Source: an uncultured Luteimonas sp. (GTDB lineage Bacteria; Pseudomonadota; Gammaproteobacteria; Xanthomonadales; Xanthomonadaceae). Taken from it: DNA of 64,000 nt. Location: positions 1 through 64,000 of the forward strand of contig CALLKI010000063.1 of NCBI GenBank assembly GCA_938008415.1, in the 5' to 3' direction. The first letter of the stretch is position 1. Every line of letters starts with the position of its first letter. Of the stretch, positions 24,279 to 32,220 are shown piece by piece. The position numbers were made by a program, and so were the translations under genes. The notes under the pieces were generated by a model. It did not search any database and had not been told where the DNA came from. It was given only the letters and a program-made list of their open reading frames with translations.

Positions 24279-27200
24279 ATGAGCGTCGCCGAGCTCAGCC
24301 TGAGGCGGCCGGTCAGCACCATCATGCTGTTCGTGTCGCTGTTCGTGATCGGCCTGATCGCGGCGGTCAGGCTGCCGCTCGAGGCGTTCCCGGAGGTCTC
24401 GCCGCCGTTCATCGCCGTGTCGCTGCCGTACGCAGGTTCGACCCCGGAGGAGGTCGAGCGCACCATCGTGCGCCCGGTGGAGGAGGCGATCTCGACCATG
24501 TCCGGGATCAAGCGCATGCAGTCGAACGCGCGCTCGGACGGTGCCGAGATCCTGGTCGAGTTCAGCGATTGGAACCGCGACGTCGCGATCGCCGCGTCGG
24601 AGGCGCGGGAGCGGGTCGACGCGATCCGTGACGAGCTGCCGGACGACCTGCAGCGCTACTTCGTGTTCAAGTTCTCGACCACCGACCAGCCGGTGCTGCG
24701 GGTGCGGCTGGCCGGGAGGGAGGACCTGAGCCGCTCGTACGACATGATCGAGCGCGAGTTCAAGCGGCGGATAGAGCGCCTGCAGGGCGTGGCGCGGGTG
24801 GACGTGTCCGGTGCACCGCCCAGCGAGGTCGAGATCGCGATCAGGCCGGATCGTCTGACCGCACACGGCCTTGCGTTGAATGACCTGGCCCGCAGGCTGC
24901 AGGCGGTGAACTTCTCGGTGTCCGCCGGCGAGATCGAGGATGGCGGGATGCGCCTGCGCGTGCAGCCCGTCGGCGAGATCACCGACCTGCAGCAGCTGCG
25001 CGACCTGCCCGTCGACGGCAACGGCCTGCGCCTGTCGGACATCGCCGAGGTGCGGCTCAAGCCACAGCGCATGGACTACCGCCGCCGCCTCGATGGCAGG
25101 CCGGCGGTGGGCCTGGACATCTACAAGGAGCGCAACGCCAACCTCGTGGAGGTCTCACGCCTGGCGCTCGAGGAACTGGATCGGATCCGCGCGCAGCCCG
25201 GGCTCGAGGACCTCCAGGTCATCGTCATCGAGAACCAGGGCGAAAACGTCACCAGTTCGCTGAAGGAACTGGCGGAAGCGGGCCTGGTCGGCCTGGTGCT
25301 GTCGGTGATCGTGCTGTTCTTCTTCCTCCGCCACTGGCCCTCGACGCTGATGGTCACGCTGGCGATCCCGATCTGCTTCGTGATGACCCTGGGCTTCATG
25401 TACTTCGCCGGGGTCAGCCTGAACATCCTGTCGATGATGGGCCTGCTGCTGGCGGTGGGCATGCTGGTGGACAACGCGGTCGTGGTGGTCGAGAGCATCT
25501 ACCAGGAGCGCGAGCGGATGCCGGACAAGCCCCGCCTGGCCTCCATCGTCGGAACGCGCCATGTGGCAATCGCGTTGTCGGCCGGCACGCTCTGCCACTG
25601 CATCGTGTTCCTGCCCAACCTGTTCGGCGACAAGAACTTCCTGAGCATCTACCTCGGGCAGATCGCAATCACCATCTCGGTCTCGCTGCTGGCCTCGTGG
25701 ATGGTGGCGGTGAGCCTGATCCCGATGGTCTCGGCGCGGCTGAAGACGCCGCCGGCGGTCATTTCCCCGGACGGCCTGATCCCGCGCATGCAGCGTTCCT
25801 ACGCGCGCTTCCTGCGCTGGACCCTCGAGCACCGCGGCTGGAGCGTGGCCGGCATCGTGCTGATCGTGGCGATCAGCCTGGTGCCGATGGCGCGGGTGAA
25901 GACCAACATGTTCGGCGGTGACAACGGCGGCAATGTCAACATCTATTACCAGTGGAAGGGTGCCTACACCGTCGAGCAGATGGCACAGGAGGTCGCACGG
26001 ATCGAGAAGTTCCTTGACGACAACCGGGAGAAGTTCCATATCACCCAGATCTATTCCTGGTTCAGCGAGCAGGGCTGGGGCGGGACCAGTGTGACGTTCG
26101 ACACCGGGAAGATCGGCGAGACCAAGCTGCTGGTCGAGGCGATCCGCAGGGAGCTTCCGAAGTCGGCGCTTGCCAACATCGGCATCGGCAACGAGGGTGG
26201 TGGTGGCGGCCAGCCCGGGCAGAACGTGCAGGTGCTGCTGGTCGGCGATTCGACACAGACCCTCGCCGAGCTCGGCGAGGACATCGTGCCGATCCTGGCG
26301 CGCAGGCCGGAGCTGCGCGACGTGCGAGTGAACAGCGGCGACCAGAACCGCGAGCTGTCGGTCCGCGTGGACCGCGAGCGTGCCGCCGCGTTCGGGTTCT
26401 CGGCGCAGGAGGTGGCGGACTTCGTCGGTCTGGCGCTGCGTGGCGCGCCGTTGCGCGAGTTCAGGCGGGGCGACACCGAGGTGCCGGTCTGGGTCCGCTT
26501 CCAGGGCGCCGAGAACTATTCGCCCGAGGACATTTCCGGGTTCATGGTGCGTTCCCGTGACGGGCGCCTGGTGCCATTGACCGCGATGGTGGACGTGGCC
26601 ATCCGGCCCTCGGCCAGCCGCGTCACCCGCACCAACCGCCAGACCACGCTGGCGATCCAGGCCAACCTCGCCGCCGGCGCCACCATGCCGGAGGCGCGCA
26701 GGGCGATGGAGGAGGTGCTGAAGTCCGTGGCGTTCCCGCCAGGTTACGGTTACACCTTCGATGGCGGCGGCTTCCAGGACGAGCAGGAGGCGATGAGCCA
26801 GATGCTCTTCAACCTGGTCATCGCGCTGGTGCTGATCTACGTGGTGATGGCCTCGGTGTTCGAATCGCTGCTGTTCCCGGCCGCGATCATGAGCTGCGTC
26901 CTGTTCTCGGCGCTGGGCGTGTACTGGCTGTTCTGGATCACCGGCACCGAGTTCAACATCATGGCGTTCATCGGCATCCTGGTGCTGATGGGCGTGGTGG
27001 TGAACAACGGCATCGTGATGATCGAGCACATCAACAACCTGCGCCGGCGGGGGATGCGGCGCACGGACGCACTGGTCGAGGGCAGCCGCGAGCGCCTCCG
27101 CCCGATCCTGATGACCATGGGGACGGCGGTGCTGGCGATGGTGCCGATCTCGCTGACCAACACCCAGGTCGGCGGCGATGGCCCGGCGTACTACCCGATG

Positions 27201-27371
27201 GCGCGCGCGATCGCGGGCGGGCTGGCGTTCTCGACCGTGGTCAGCCTGCTGTTCCTGCCGACGATCTACGCGATCCTCGACGATACGCGCAACGGCACGG
27301 TGCGGCTGCTGCGGCGCGCGCGGGGCAAGGCGCCCGCCGCGGACGGGGAATCGTTGCCGGCGGCCGGCTGA
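24279..27371 (+). CDS. RND efflux permease subunit 2 (variant relay residues)
   Basis: 1030 residues, standard permease length, from ATG 24279 with GGAGG nine bases upstream and one base after the previous stop. Twelve TM helices and paired porter loops are recognisable (PLEAFPEVSPPFIAVSLPYAGSTPEEVE at the N-terminus). The TM4 motif reads GMLVD398-N399-AVVVVESI and the TM10 motif GVVVN909-N910-GIVMIEHI, so the second Asp and the Lys of the classic D-D/K relay are Asn. Such variants occur in other RND families, but next to a fully canonical partner they suggest a division of labour. The frame extends upstream inside permease 1 without a better start. Confidence 0.92.
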   Translation: MSVAELSLRRPVSTIMLFVSLFVIGLIAAVRLPLEAFPEVSPPFIAVSLPYAGSTPEEVERTIVRPVEEAISTMSGIKRMQSNARSDGAEILVEFSDWNRDVAIAASEARERVDAIRDELPDDLQRYFVFKFSTTDQPVLRVRLAGREDLSRSYDMIEREFKRRIERLQGVARVDVSGAPPSEVEIAIRPDRLTAHGLALNDLARRLQAVNFSVSAGEIEDGGMRLRVQPVGEITDLQQLRDLPVDGNGLRLSDIAEVRLKPQRMDYRRRLDGRPAVGLDIYKERNANLVEVSRLALEELDRIRAQPGLEDLQVIVIENQGENVTSSLKELAEAGLVGLVLSVIVLFFFLRHWPSTLMVTLAIPICFVMTLGFMYFAGVSLNILSMMGLLLAVGMLVDNAVVVVESIYQERERMPDKPRLASIVGTRHVAIALSAGTLCHCIVFLPNLFGDKNFLSIYLGQIAITISVSLLASWMVAVSLIPMVSARLKTPPAVISPDGLIPRMQRSYARFLRWTLEHRGWSVAGIVLIVAISLVPMARVKTNMFGGDNGGNVNIYYQWKGAYTVEQMAQEVARIEKFLDDNREKFHITQIYSWFSEQGWGGTSVTFDTGKIGETKLLVEAIRRELPKSALANIGIGNEGGGGGQPGQNVQVLLVGDSTQTLAELGEDIVPILARRPELRDVRVNSGDQNRELSVRVDRERAAAFGFSAQEVADFVGLALRGAPLREFRRGDTEVPVWVRFQGAENYSPEDISGFMVRSRDGRLVPLTAMVDVAIRPSASRVTRTNRQTTLAIQANLAAGATMPEARRAMEEVLKSVAFPPGYGYTFDGGGFQDEQEAMSQMLFNLVIALVLIYVVMASVFESLLFPAAIMSCVLFSALGVYWLFWITGTEFNIMAFIGILVLMGVVVNNGIVMIEHINNLRRRGMRRTDALVEGSRERLRPILMTMGTAVLAMVPISLTNTQVGGDGPAYYPMARAIAGGLAFSTVVSLLFLPTIYAILDDTRNGTVRLLRRARGKAPAADGESLPAAG

Positions 27372-27419
27372 CGGCCGTGCACCGGGCCGCACCGGGTGGC
27401 ATGACATCGGGGAGGGGGC

Positions 27420-28136
27420 ATGAATCCGGCCATCGTCGAAATCTCGATCCACGCCGCCGTCATCGGCGTGCTCGCGCTGGTCGCCGCGTGGACGGCGAAG
27501 GGAAGGTTGCGTCCTGGCTGGCTGACCGTCGCGCTGGGGCTGGTGCTGCTGCGCGACGCGCTGGTGCTGCGTGGTTACAGGCTGGTGCCAGACATGTTCC
27601 CGGGCAGCGGCTGGAACTGGACCGGCAAGTTGCTGGCCACCGCGGGCCTGCTCGCGGTGGCGTCGCTGCCGTGGTTCGGCTGGCGCCGTTGCGGCCTGGC
27701 CCTGCGGCAGGCGCCTGGCTCGGGCGTCGCCTGGGGCGTGTTCGCGGTGCTGGCCGTGGTGCTGTTCGCGCTGGCGATGATGCAGGCCGACGGCGCGGAT
27801 GACCTCGACACCATCCTGTTCCAGTGGACGATGCCGGGGATCGAGGAGGAGCTGTTCTACCGCGGCGTGCTGCTGCTGGCGTTGAACGAGGCCCTCGATC
27901 CAGGTGATCGCCGGCGCTTCGCCGGGATCGGGTGGGGCGGGGTGATCGCCTGCGTGGCCTTCGGCCTGGGGCATGCGCTGTTCTGGCGCGACGGCGGGCT
28001 GTCGTTCGATGCCGCGGCGTTCGCGATGACCGGCGGGCCGGCGCTGCTGCTGGCGTGGTTCCGGGCGCGGACCGGCAGCCTGGTGCTGCCGGTGCTGGCG
28101 CACAACGTCGCCAACGGTGCGTTCACGCTGTTCTGA
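27420..28136 (+). CDS. CPBP-family intramembrane protease (Rce1/Abi-like)
   Basis: 238 residues, strongly hydrophobic, seven or eight predicted TM segments. The three CPBP (PF02517) motifs are present: E-E-x3-R in GIEEELFYRGVLL, F-x3-H in FGLGHALFWR, and H-N-x-x-N in LAHNVANGAF. Family members cleave substrates within the membrane or act in bacteriocin immunity and membrane-protein regulation; the substrate here is unknown. GGGAGGGGGC precedes the ATG. It is 48 bp after the permease gene in the same direction and may be its last cistron. Its stop abuts the stop of the convergent TraB gene without a spare base. Confidence 0.85.
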   Translation: MNPAIVEISIHAAVIGVLALVAAWTAKGRLRPGWLTVALGLVLLRDALVLRGYRLVPDMFPGSGWNWTGKLLATAGLLAVASLPWFGWRRCGLALRQAPGSGVAWGVFAVLAVVLFALAMMQADGADDLDTILFQWTMPGIEEELFYRGVLLLALNEALDPGDRRRFAGIGWGGVIACVAFGLGHALFWRDGGLSFDAAAFAMTGGPALLLAWFRARTGSLVLPVLAHNVANGAFTLF

Positions 28137-29357
28137 TCAGCCGAACAGTCTCGCCAGCATCTTCGCGCCGCCGGTCCACACGCCGATCGCGGTGCCCAGC
28201 GAGGTGAGGAAGAAGTTCAGCAGCACCCGCGCGACCCGGTTGCGCCACCAGCCCCGCACGCTGTTGATGTCGTCGCGCAGGGCCATGAAGTCGGCGTAGG
28301 TGGGTTTGCGCACCCAGGCCTCCACCAGGCCGCTGACCGTGCCCGAGGCCAGCGCCGGGTGCAGCGGCGTGACCGGCGAGGACAGGAACGCGCCGAGGAT
28401 GCTCAGAGGATGCCCGCCGGCCAGGGCGCAGCCCAGCGCGCCAATGCCGCCGGTCCACAGCACCCAGTACAGCAGCAGGTCGGCGCCGACGTCGAAGCCG
28501 CCGCGCCAGAATCCCCAGGCGAAGCCAAGGAGCAGGAATGCGCCGATGGTGATCTCCATCCACGGCACCTTCGATTTCGGCTTGACCGCCTCGAGCGCCG
28601 CGGTGGTTTCCGCCGGCGGCTGCATGTCTTCGCGCAGGTGCCGTTCGATGCCCTGCAGGTGGCCGGCGCCGACCACCGCCAGCACGTCGCGCGCGCCGCG
28701 GATGTCGCGCAGGCGCGCGGCCATGTAGCGGTCGCGCTCGGCGATGATGGCCTCGTACAGCTCCGGCGTCTGCTCGGCGAACTCGCTGAAGCTGGCCTGC
28801 AGCAGGTCGCCCTGCTTGAGCTTCTCGATGTCGCTCTCGCCGACCTCGTCGTCCGCGACCAGGCCGGCGAGGATGCCGCCGGCGAGTTTCGCGCGCTGCC
28901 ACCAGCCCAGCCGCTGCGAGGCGCGCCTGAAGGTCAGGCCGACGTCGCGGTCCACCAGGTGCACGGGCAGGCCGCGGGCGCGCGCGTCCTCGACCGCGGC
29001 GCGCAGTTCGGCGCCGGGCTGGATGCCGAGCTGCCCGGCGAGCCGGCGCTGGTAACTGGCCAGCGCGAGGTTGGCGGCGAACAGGGCGGTCTTGCCCTCC
29101 CGCAGCACCTTGACCAGGTCGAGCTTCGCCAGGGCGTCCGGGTCGGTCATCGCCCGCAGGCGCTGCTCGTCCAGTTCGACCGCGACCGCGTCGAACCCGC
29201 CTCCGGCGATGGCGGCGCGGACCGCGTCCACGCTCGCCTTCGAGACGTGCGCGGTACCGAGCAGGGTGTAGCGCACGCCGTCGCGTTCGACCACGGCGTG
29301 TGGCTGGTCGTGCCAGGAGGGCGTGGCGGCGATGGTGCCGTCGTGCGCGTCAGTCAC
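28137..29357 (-). CDS. TraB/PrgY/GumN-family membrane protein
   Basis: 406 residues. The N-terminal TraB domain shows GTAHVSKASVDAV near residue 35 and the paired VVGAGHLQGI near 235, motifs that in this fold position metal/catalytic residues, plus VAVELDEQRL. The C-terminus has three or four hydrophobic segments (about 270-400: ITIGAFLLLGFAWGFW, LLLYWVLWTGGIGALGCALAGG, VLLNFFLTSLGTAIGVW). PrgY in enterococci degrades or sequesters a peptide pheromone; the role in Gram-negatives is unknown. Its start overlaps the aguB stop by 8 bp, so it is probably translated from the aguA-aguB message. Confidence 0.82.
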   Translation of the reverse strand: MTDAHDGTIAATPSWHDQPHAVVERDGVRYTLLGTAHVSKASVDAVRAAIAGGGFDAVAVELDEQRLRAMTDPDALAKLDLVKVLREGKTALFAANLALASYQRRLAGQLGIQPGAELRAAVEDARARGLPVHLVDRDVGLTFRRASQRLGWWQRAKLAGGILAGLVADDEVGESDIEKLKQGDLLQASFSEFAEQTPELYEAIIAERDRYMAARLRDIRGARDVLAVVGAGHLQGIERHLREDMQPPAETTAALEAVKPKSKVPWMEITIGAFLLLGFAWGFWRGGFDVGADLLLYWVLWTGGIGALGCALAGGHPLSILGAFLSSPVTPLHPALASGTVSGLVEAWVRKPTYADFMALRDDINSVRGWWRNRVARVLLNFFLTSLGTAIGVWTGGAKMLARLFG

Positions 29358-30231
29358 GGTAGCGCTTCAGCAGGTCGCCGTAGGCGTCGATGCGGCGGTC
29401 GCGCAGGAACGGCCAGATGCGGCGCACCTGCTCGCTGCGCGCCAGGTCCACCTCGGCCATCAGGATCGTCGGCCCGGTCCCGGCCGAGGCCAGGAATTCG
29501 CCCTGCGGCCCGAGGACGTGGCTGTGGCCCCAGAAGTCGATGCCGGAGGCGCCGAGCGGCGATGGCTCGTGGCCAACACGGTTGCACGAGAGCACCGGCA
29601 GGCCGTTGGCGACGGCGTGGCCGCGGTGGCTCAGGATCCAGGCGTCGCGCTGGCGGTCCTTCTCGTCCTGCGGGTCGTCCGGGTCCCAGCCGATCGCGGT
29701 GGGATACAGCAGCAGCTCGGCGCCGGCCAGGGCCATCAGCCGCGCGGCCTCCGGGTACCACTGGTCCCAGCACACCAGCACGCCGAGGCGGCCGACGCTG
29801 GTGTCGATGGGGGTGAAGCCCAGGTCGCCGGGCGTGAAGTAGAACTTCTCGTAGAAGCCCGGGTCGTCCGGGATGTGCATCTTGCGGTACTTGCCGGCGA
29901 TACCGCCGTCGGCCTCGAACACCACCGCGGTGTTGTGGTACAGGCCGGGCGCGCGGCGCTCGAACAGCGAGGACACCAGCACCACGCCGTGCTGCTTCGC
30001 GAGCGCGCCCAGCCGCCCGGTGCTCGGACCGGGGATCGGCTCGGCGCGATCGAACTCGTGCACCGACTCGTGCTGGCAGAAGTAGGGCCCGTTGTGCAGC
30101 TCCTGCAGCAGCACCAGCTTCGCGCCGCGGCGGGCGGCCTCGGCCACTCGTTCCTCGATCACCGCGAGGTTGGCGTCGGCGTCACCGTGGTTGCGCTCCT
30201 GGATCAGGGCGACGGGCAGTGGCTTCTTCAT
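29350..30231 (-). CDS. aguB: N-carbamoylputrescine amidase
   Basis: 293 residues of the nitrilase/carbon-nitrogen hydrolase superfamily with the Glu-Lys-Cys triad: LLQELHNGPYF (Glu), GKYRKMHIPDDPG (Lys) and VLVCWDQWYPEAAR (Cys). The motif set (HNGPYFCQ, IPDDPGFYEKFYF, SNRVG-like CNRVGHE) is specific to N-carbamoylputrescine amidase, which yields putrescine, CO2 and ammonia. It lies 75 bp downstream of agmatine deiminase, which makes its substrate, so the two form a complete agmatine-to-putrescine route. The 3' end overlaps the TraB-family gene. Confidence 0.93.
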   Translation of the reverse strand: MKKPLPVALIQERNHGDADANLAVIEERVAEAARRGAKLVLLQELHNGPYFCQHESVHEFDRAEPIPGPSTGRLGALAKQHGVVLVSSLFERRAPGLYHNTAVVFEADGGIAGKYRKMHIPDDPGFYEKFYFTPGDLGFTPIDTSVGRLGVLVCWDQWYPEAARLMALAGAELLLYPTAIGWDPDDPQDEKDRQRDAWILSHRGHAVANGLPVLSCNRVGHEPSPLGASGIDFWGHSHVLGPQGEFLASAGTGPTILMAEVDLARSEQVRRIWPFLRDRRIDAYGDLLKRYRD

Positions 30232-30306
30232 CGTGCGTTCGCGTTGCGGGTGTTGCGGGATTGTAGGGGCTGCGGTGTCGTGGCGCCGGGAAATCCCGGC
30301 CCGCGC

Positions 30307-31350
30307 TCAGGCCGCGTGCAGCAGGCCCTGCGGCAACTGCATGGTGATGCAGTGCAGGCTGCCGTTCTGCCAGATCAGCGGGCGGCAGGGGACCTGCACC
30401 ACCTCGCGGCCGGGGAAGGCCTGCGCCAGCACGGCCGCGGCCGCATCGTCGGCCGGGTCGCCGTAGGCGGGCATCAGCACCGCGCCGTTGATGACCAGGA
30501 AGTTGGCGTAGCTGGCGGCCAGGCGCCGGCCCCCGTCGATGACCGGGCGTGCCCACGGCAGCGGGAACAGCCGGTAGGGCCGGCCGTCGCGCGTGCGCAG
30601 CGCGGCCAGCTCGGCGGCCATCGCCTGCAGCTCGGTGAAGTGGGAATCCGTCGGGTCGTCGCAGGCCTGGAACACGATGGCGTCTTCCGCGGCGAAGCGG
30701 GCCAGGGTGTCCACGTGGGCGTCGGTGTCGTCGCCCTCCAGGTAGCCGTGGTCGAGCCAGAGCACGCGGTCCTGCGCCAGCCAGCCCGAGAGCTTCGCGG
30801 TCAGCTCTTCGCGGGTGGCGCCGGGATGGCGCTGGTGCAGGCACTGCCAGGTGGTCAGCAGGGTGCCGTGGCCGTCGGTGTCGATGGCGCCGCCTTCCAG
30901 CGCGAAGTCGATGACCTCGCGCTCGCTGTCGCCGAACAGGCCCTGGGCGTGCAGGGTGCCGACCAGGGCGTCATCGCGGCTGGCCTCGAACTTGCCGCCC
31001 CAGCCGGTGAATCGGAAGTCGAGCAGGCGGAACCCGCCGTCGTCCCTGCGCAGGGTGATCGGGCCGGAGTCGCGCAGCCAGGTGTCGTCGTAGGGCGCGG
31101 TGACGAAGCGCACCCGGTCCATGTCCACGCGGTTGGAACGCAGGCGGATGTCGGCGTAGGTCTCGACGTCGTCGTCTGCGACGCAGATCACGGCCGTCTG
31201 GAAGCGGGTGATCGCGGCGACCAGCGCGATGTAGGTCTCCTCGACCTCGCCGAGGCGTTCGGCCCAGTCGGTGCCGGCGTGCGGCCAGGCGATCAGCACG
31301 GCCGACTGGGATTCCCACTCGGCGGGAAGGCGCAGGGTGTGTGCGGTCAT
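30307..31350 (-). CDS. aguA: Agmatine deiminase
   Basis: 347 residues, the usual family length, from ATG 31350. Conserved elements of the peptidyl-arginine-deiminase fold are TWLRDSGPITL (Asp and Arg contacts), DFALEGGAIDTDGHGTLLTT, LDHGYLEGDDTDAHVDTLARF (His and Asp) and the catalytic cysteine in NGSLHCITMQLPQG at the C-terminus. It converts agmatine to N-carbamoylputrescine and ammonia, feeding aguB downstream. An arginine decarboxylase would be needed elsewhere. No strong Shine-Dalgarno is visible, and an upstream in-frame start would add a proline/arginine-rich extension unlike the family. Confidence 0.93.
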   Translation of the reverse strand: MTAHTLRLPAEWESQSAVLIAWPHAGTDWAERLGEVEETYIALVAAITRFQTAVICVADDDVETYADIRLRSNRVDMDRVRFVTAPYDDTWLRDSGPITLRRDDGGFRLLDFRFTGWGGKFEASRDDALVGTLHAQGLFGDSEREVIDFALEGGAIDTDGHGTLLTTWQCLHQRHPGATREELTAKLSGWLAQDRVLWLDHGYLEGDDTDAHVDTLARFAAEDAIVFQACDDPTDSHFTELQAMAAELAALRTRDGRPYRLFPLPWARPVIDGGRRLAASYANFLVINGAVLMPAYGDPADDAAAAVLAQAFPGREVVQVPCRPLIWQNGSLHCITMQLPQGLLHAA

Positions 31351-31426
31351 TCGTGGACGCGGGCGTGGGGGAAGCCGCGCATTATGCGTGATGCACGGCA
31401 CCAGCCGCGATGCCGCCGGCCGGGAT

Positions 31427-31762
31427 TCAGCGGGTCGCCGGCCTGGGCCCGGCCTCGGTGGGCGAGGCCTGGTTGACCACGGCGTCGATAACGCGGTCGC
31501 GCTCGAAGTAGACCGTGAACCCGGGGTACACCCAGCGGTGGATCACCGGCCACTGCCGCTTCTGGCCGCCGCGCGGCTCCAGCCTGCTGGCAGGCTCGCC
31601 GAACTTCGCCAGGACCTGCTGCATGGTCATGCCCCGCTCGGGCATGGGGATGGCGGCGGACTGCGCCCGCTCGATCAGCAGGGTATCGGCCGTGGCCGGC
31701 GCCGCGGCGAGGACGAGGGCGAACGCAAGGGTGATGGGCAGGAAGGAACGGGACAGGCGCAT
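31427..31762 (-). CDS. Small exported protein with SmpA/BamE-like motif, unknown function
   Basis: 111 residues with a cleavable signal peptide (SFLPITLAFALVLAAAPATADT). The mature part contains GMTMQQVLAKFGEPASRLEPRGGQKRQWPVIHRWVYPGFTVYFERDRVIDAVV. The 'GM-x-x-x-x-V-x-x-x-x-GEP' turn followed by a WxY strand and 'V-x-F' is the pattern of the SmpA/OmlA (BamE-like) fold, although no lipobox is present. AAGGA lies 7 bases before ATG 31762. It is 76 bp upstream of aguA in the same direction, but no functional link is evident. Confidence 0.7.
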   Translation of the reverse strand: MRLSRSFLPITLAFALVLAAAPATADTLLIERAQSAAIPMPERGMTMQQVLAKFGEPASRLEPRGGQKRQWPVIHRWVYPGFTVYFERDRVIDAVVNQASPTEAGPRPATR

Positions 31763-31887
31763 TGCGGATTCCTTCGGATTCGGGGGAATGCTACCTGGCG
31801 CGTTGTACCAGAATCGCGCATCGGGCGCGGAGAGCGTGGGCGGGACTGCGGGGAGCGTCACATCCGGGCGCCGGCCAGGAAAACGCA

Positions 31888-31911
31888 GGGGGCCGCGTCG
31901 CCGCGGCCCCC
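31888..31911 (-). terminator. GC hairpin downstream of the L36 gene
   Basis: GGGGGCCGCG (31888-31897), loop of four bases, CGCGGCCCCC (31902-31911). On the minus strand the stem is followed by TGCGTTTTCC, a weak U-tract. It probably ends the L36 transcript about 50 bp after its stop. It resembles the hairpin at 18385-18414. Confidence 0.65.
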
Positions 31912-31961
31912 TTGCCGGTCTTGCGTCGTCTGCCGCGCGGGCCTGCGCCCGCGCCGCGCCA

Positions 31962-32087
31962 TCAGCGCTGGCGCGCCTTGTAGCGCGGGTTGGACTTGCA
32001 GATCACGAAGACCTTGCCACGGCGACGGACGACCTTGCAGTCGCGGTGGCGGGTCTTCGCCGACTTCAGCGAGGACAGGACCTTCAT
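31962..32087 (-). CDS. ykgO: Ribosomal protein L36, type B
   Basis: A 41-codon gene beginning MKVLSSLKSAKTRHRDCKVV and ending SNPRYKARQR, unmistakably bL36. Compared with the zinc-ribbon form, which has C-x2-C, C and H ligands, only two cysteines remain (RDC and VIC) and the final His is replaced by Tyr (NPRYK), so tight zinc binding is unlikely. AGAGG lies seven bases before the ATG. In E. coli the type B paralogue is a zinc-sparing replacement under Zur control. Here it stands alone, outside the ribosomal-protein operons, divergent from cmk, with its own TAGAAT promoter and a terminator hairpin. Confidence 0.93.
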   Translation of the reverse strand: MKVLSSLKSAKTRHRDCKVVRRRGKVFVICKSNPRYKARQR

Positions 32088-32138
32088 GGCGGGCCTCTGG
32101 AAAAGGGTTGGAATGGACGGGAAAATTGAAAGCCACAC

Positions 32139-32168
32139 ATTCTAGCCGGTTTTTTGCCGGCCATTCAA
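32139..32168 (-). promoter_or_regulatory. Promoter of the L36 type B gene
   Basis: On the minus strand TTGAAT (-35, 32163-32168), 18 bases, and TAGAAT (-10, 32139-32144). The spacer itself is an inverted repeat, GCCGG-CAAAAAA-CCGGC, which could be an operator or alter spacer geometry. The start point near 32132 gives a leader of about 45 nt. Confidence 0.65.
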
Positions 32169-32186
32169 GCGCTTGCGGGCGGCGGG

Positions 32187-32192
32187 TAGAAT
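32187..32192 (+). promoter_or_regulatory. -10 element of cmk
   Basis: TAGAAT lies 28 bp before the cmk ATG. A weak -35 TTCAAG (32164-32169) at 17-bp spacing would overlap the -35 of the divergent L36 promoter, so the two promoters probably compete for polymerase. The cmk leader would be about 20 nt. Confidence 0.5.
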
Positions 32193-32220
32193 GTCCCGCG
32201 TTCGAGTGCGGAGTGGCGGC

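Noticed and set aside
20573..24517. 1314-codon minus-strand frame across permease 1
   Set aside because: Antisense to a clear RND permease; His/Arg/Gln-rich and repetitive, the classic reverse-complement pattern of GC-rich coding sequence.
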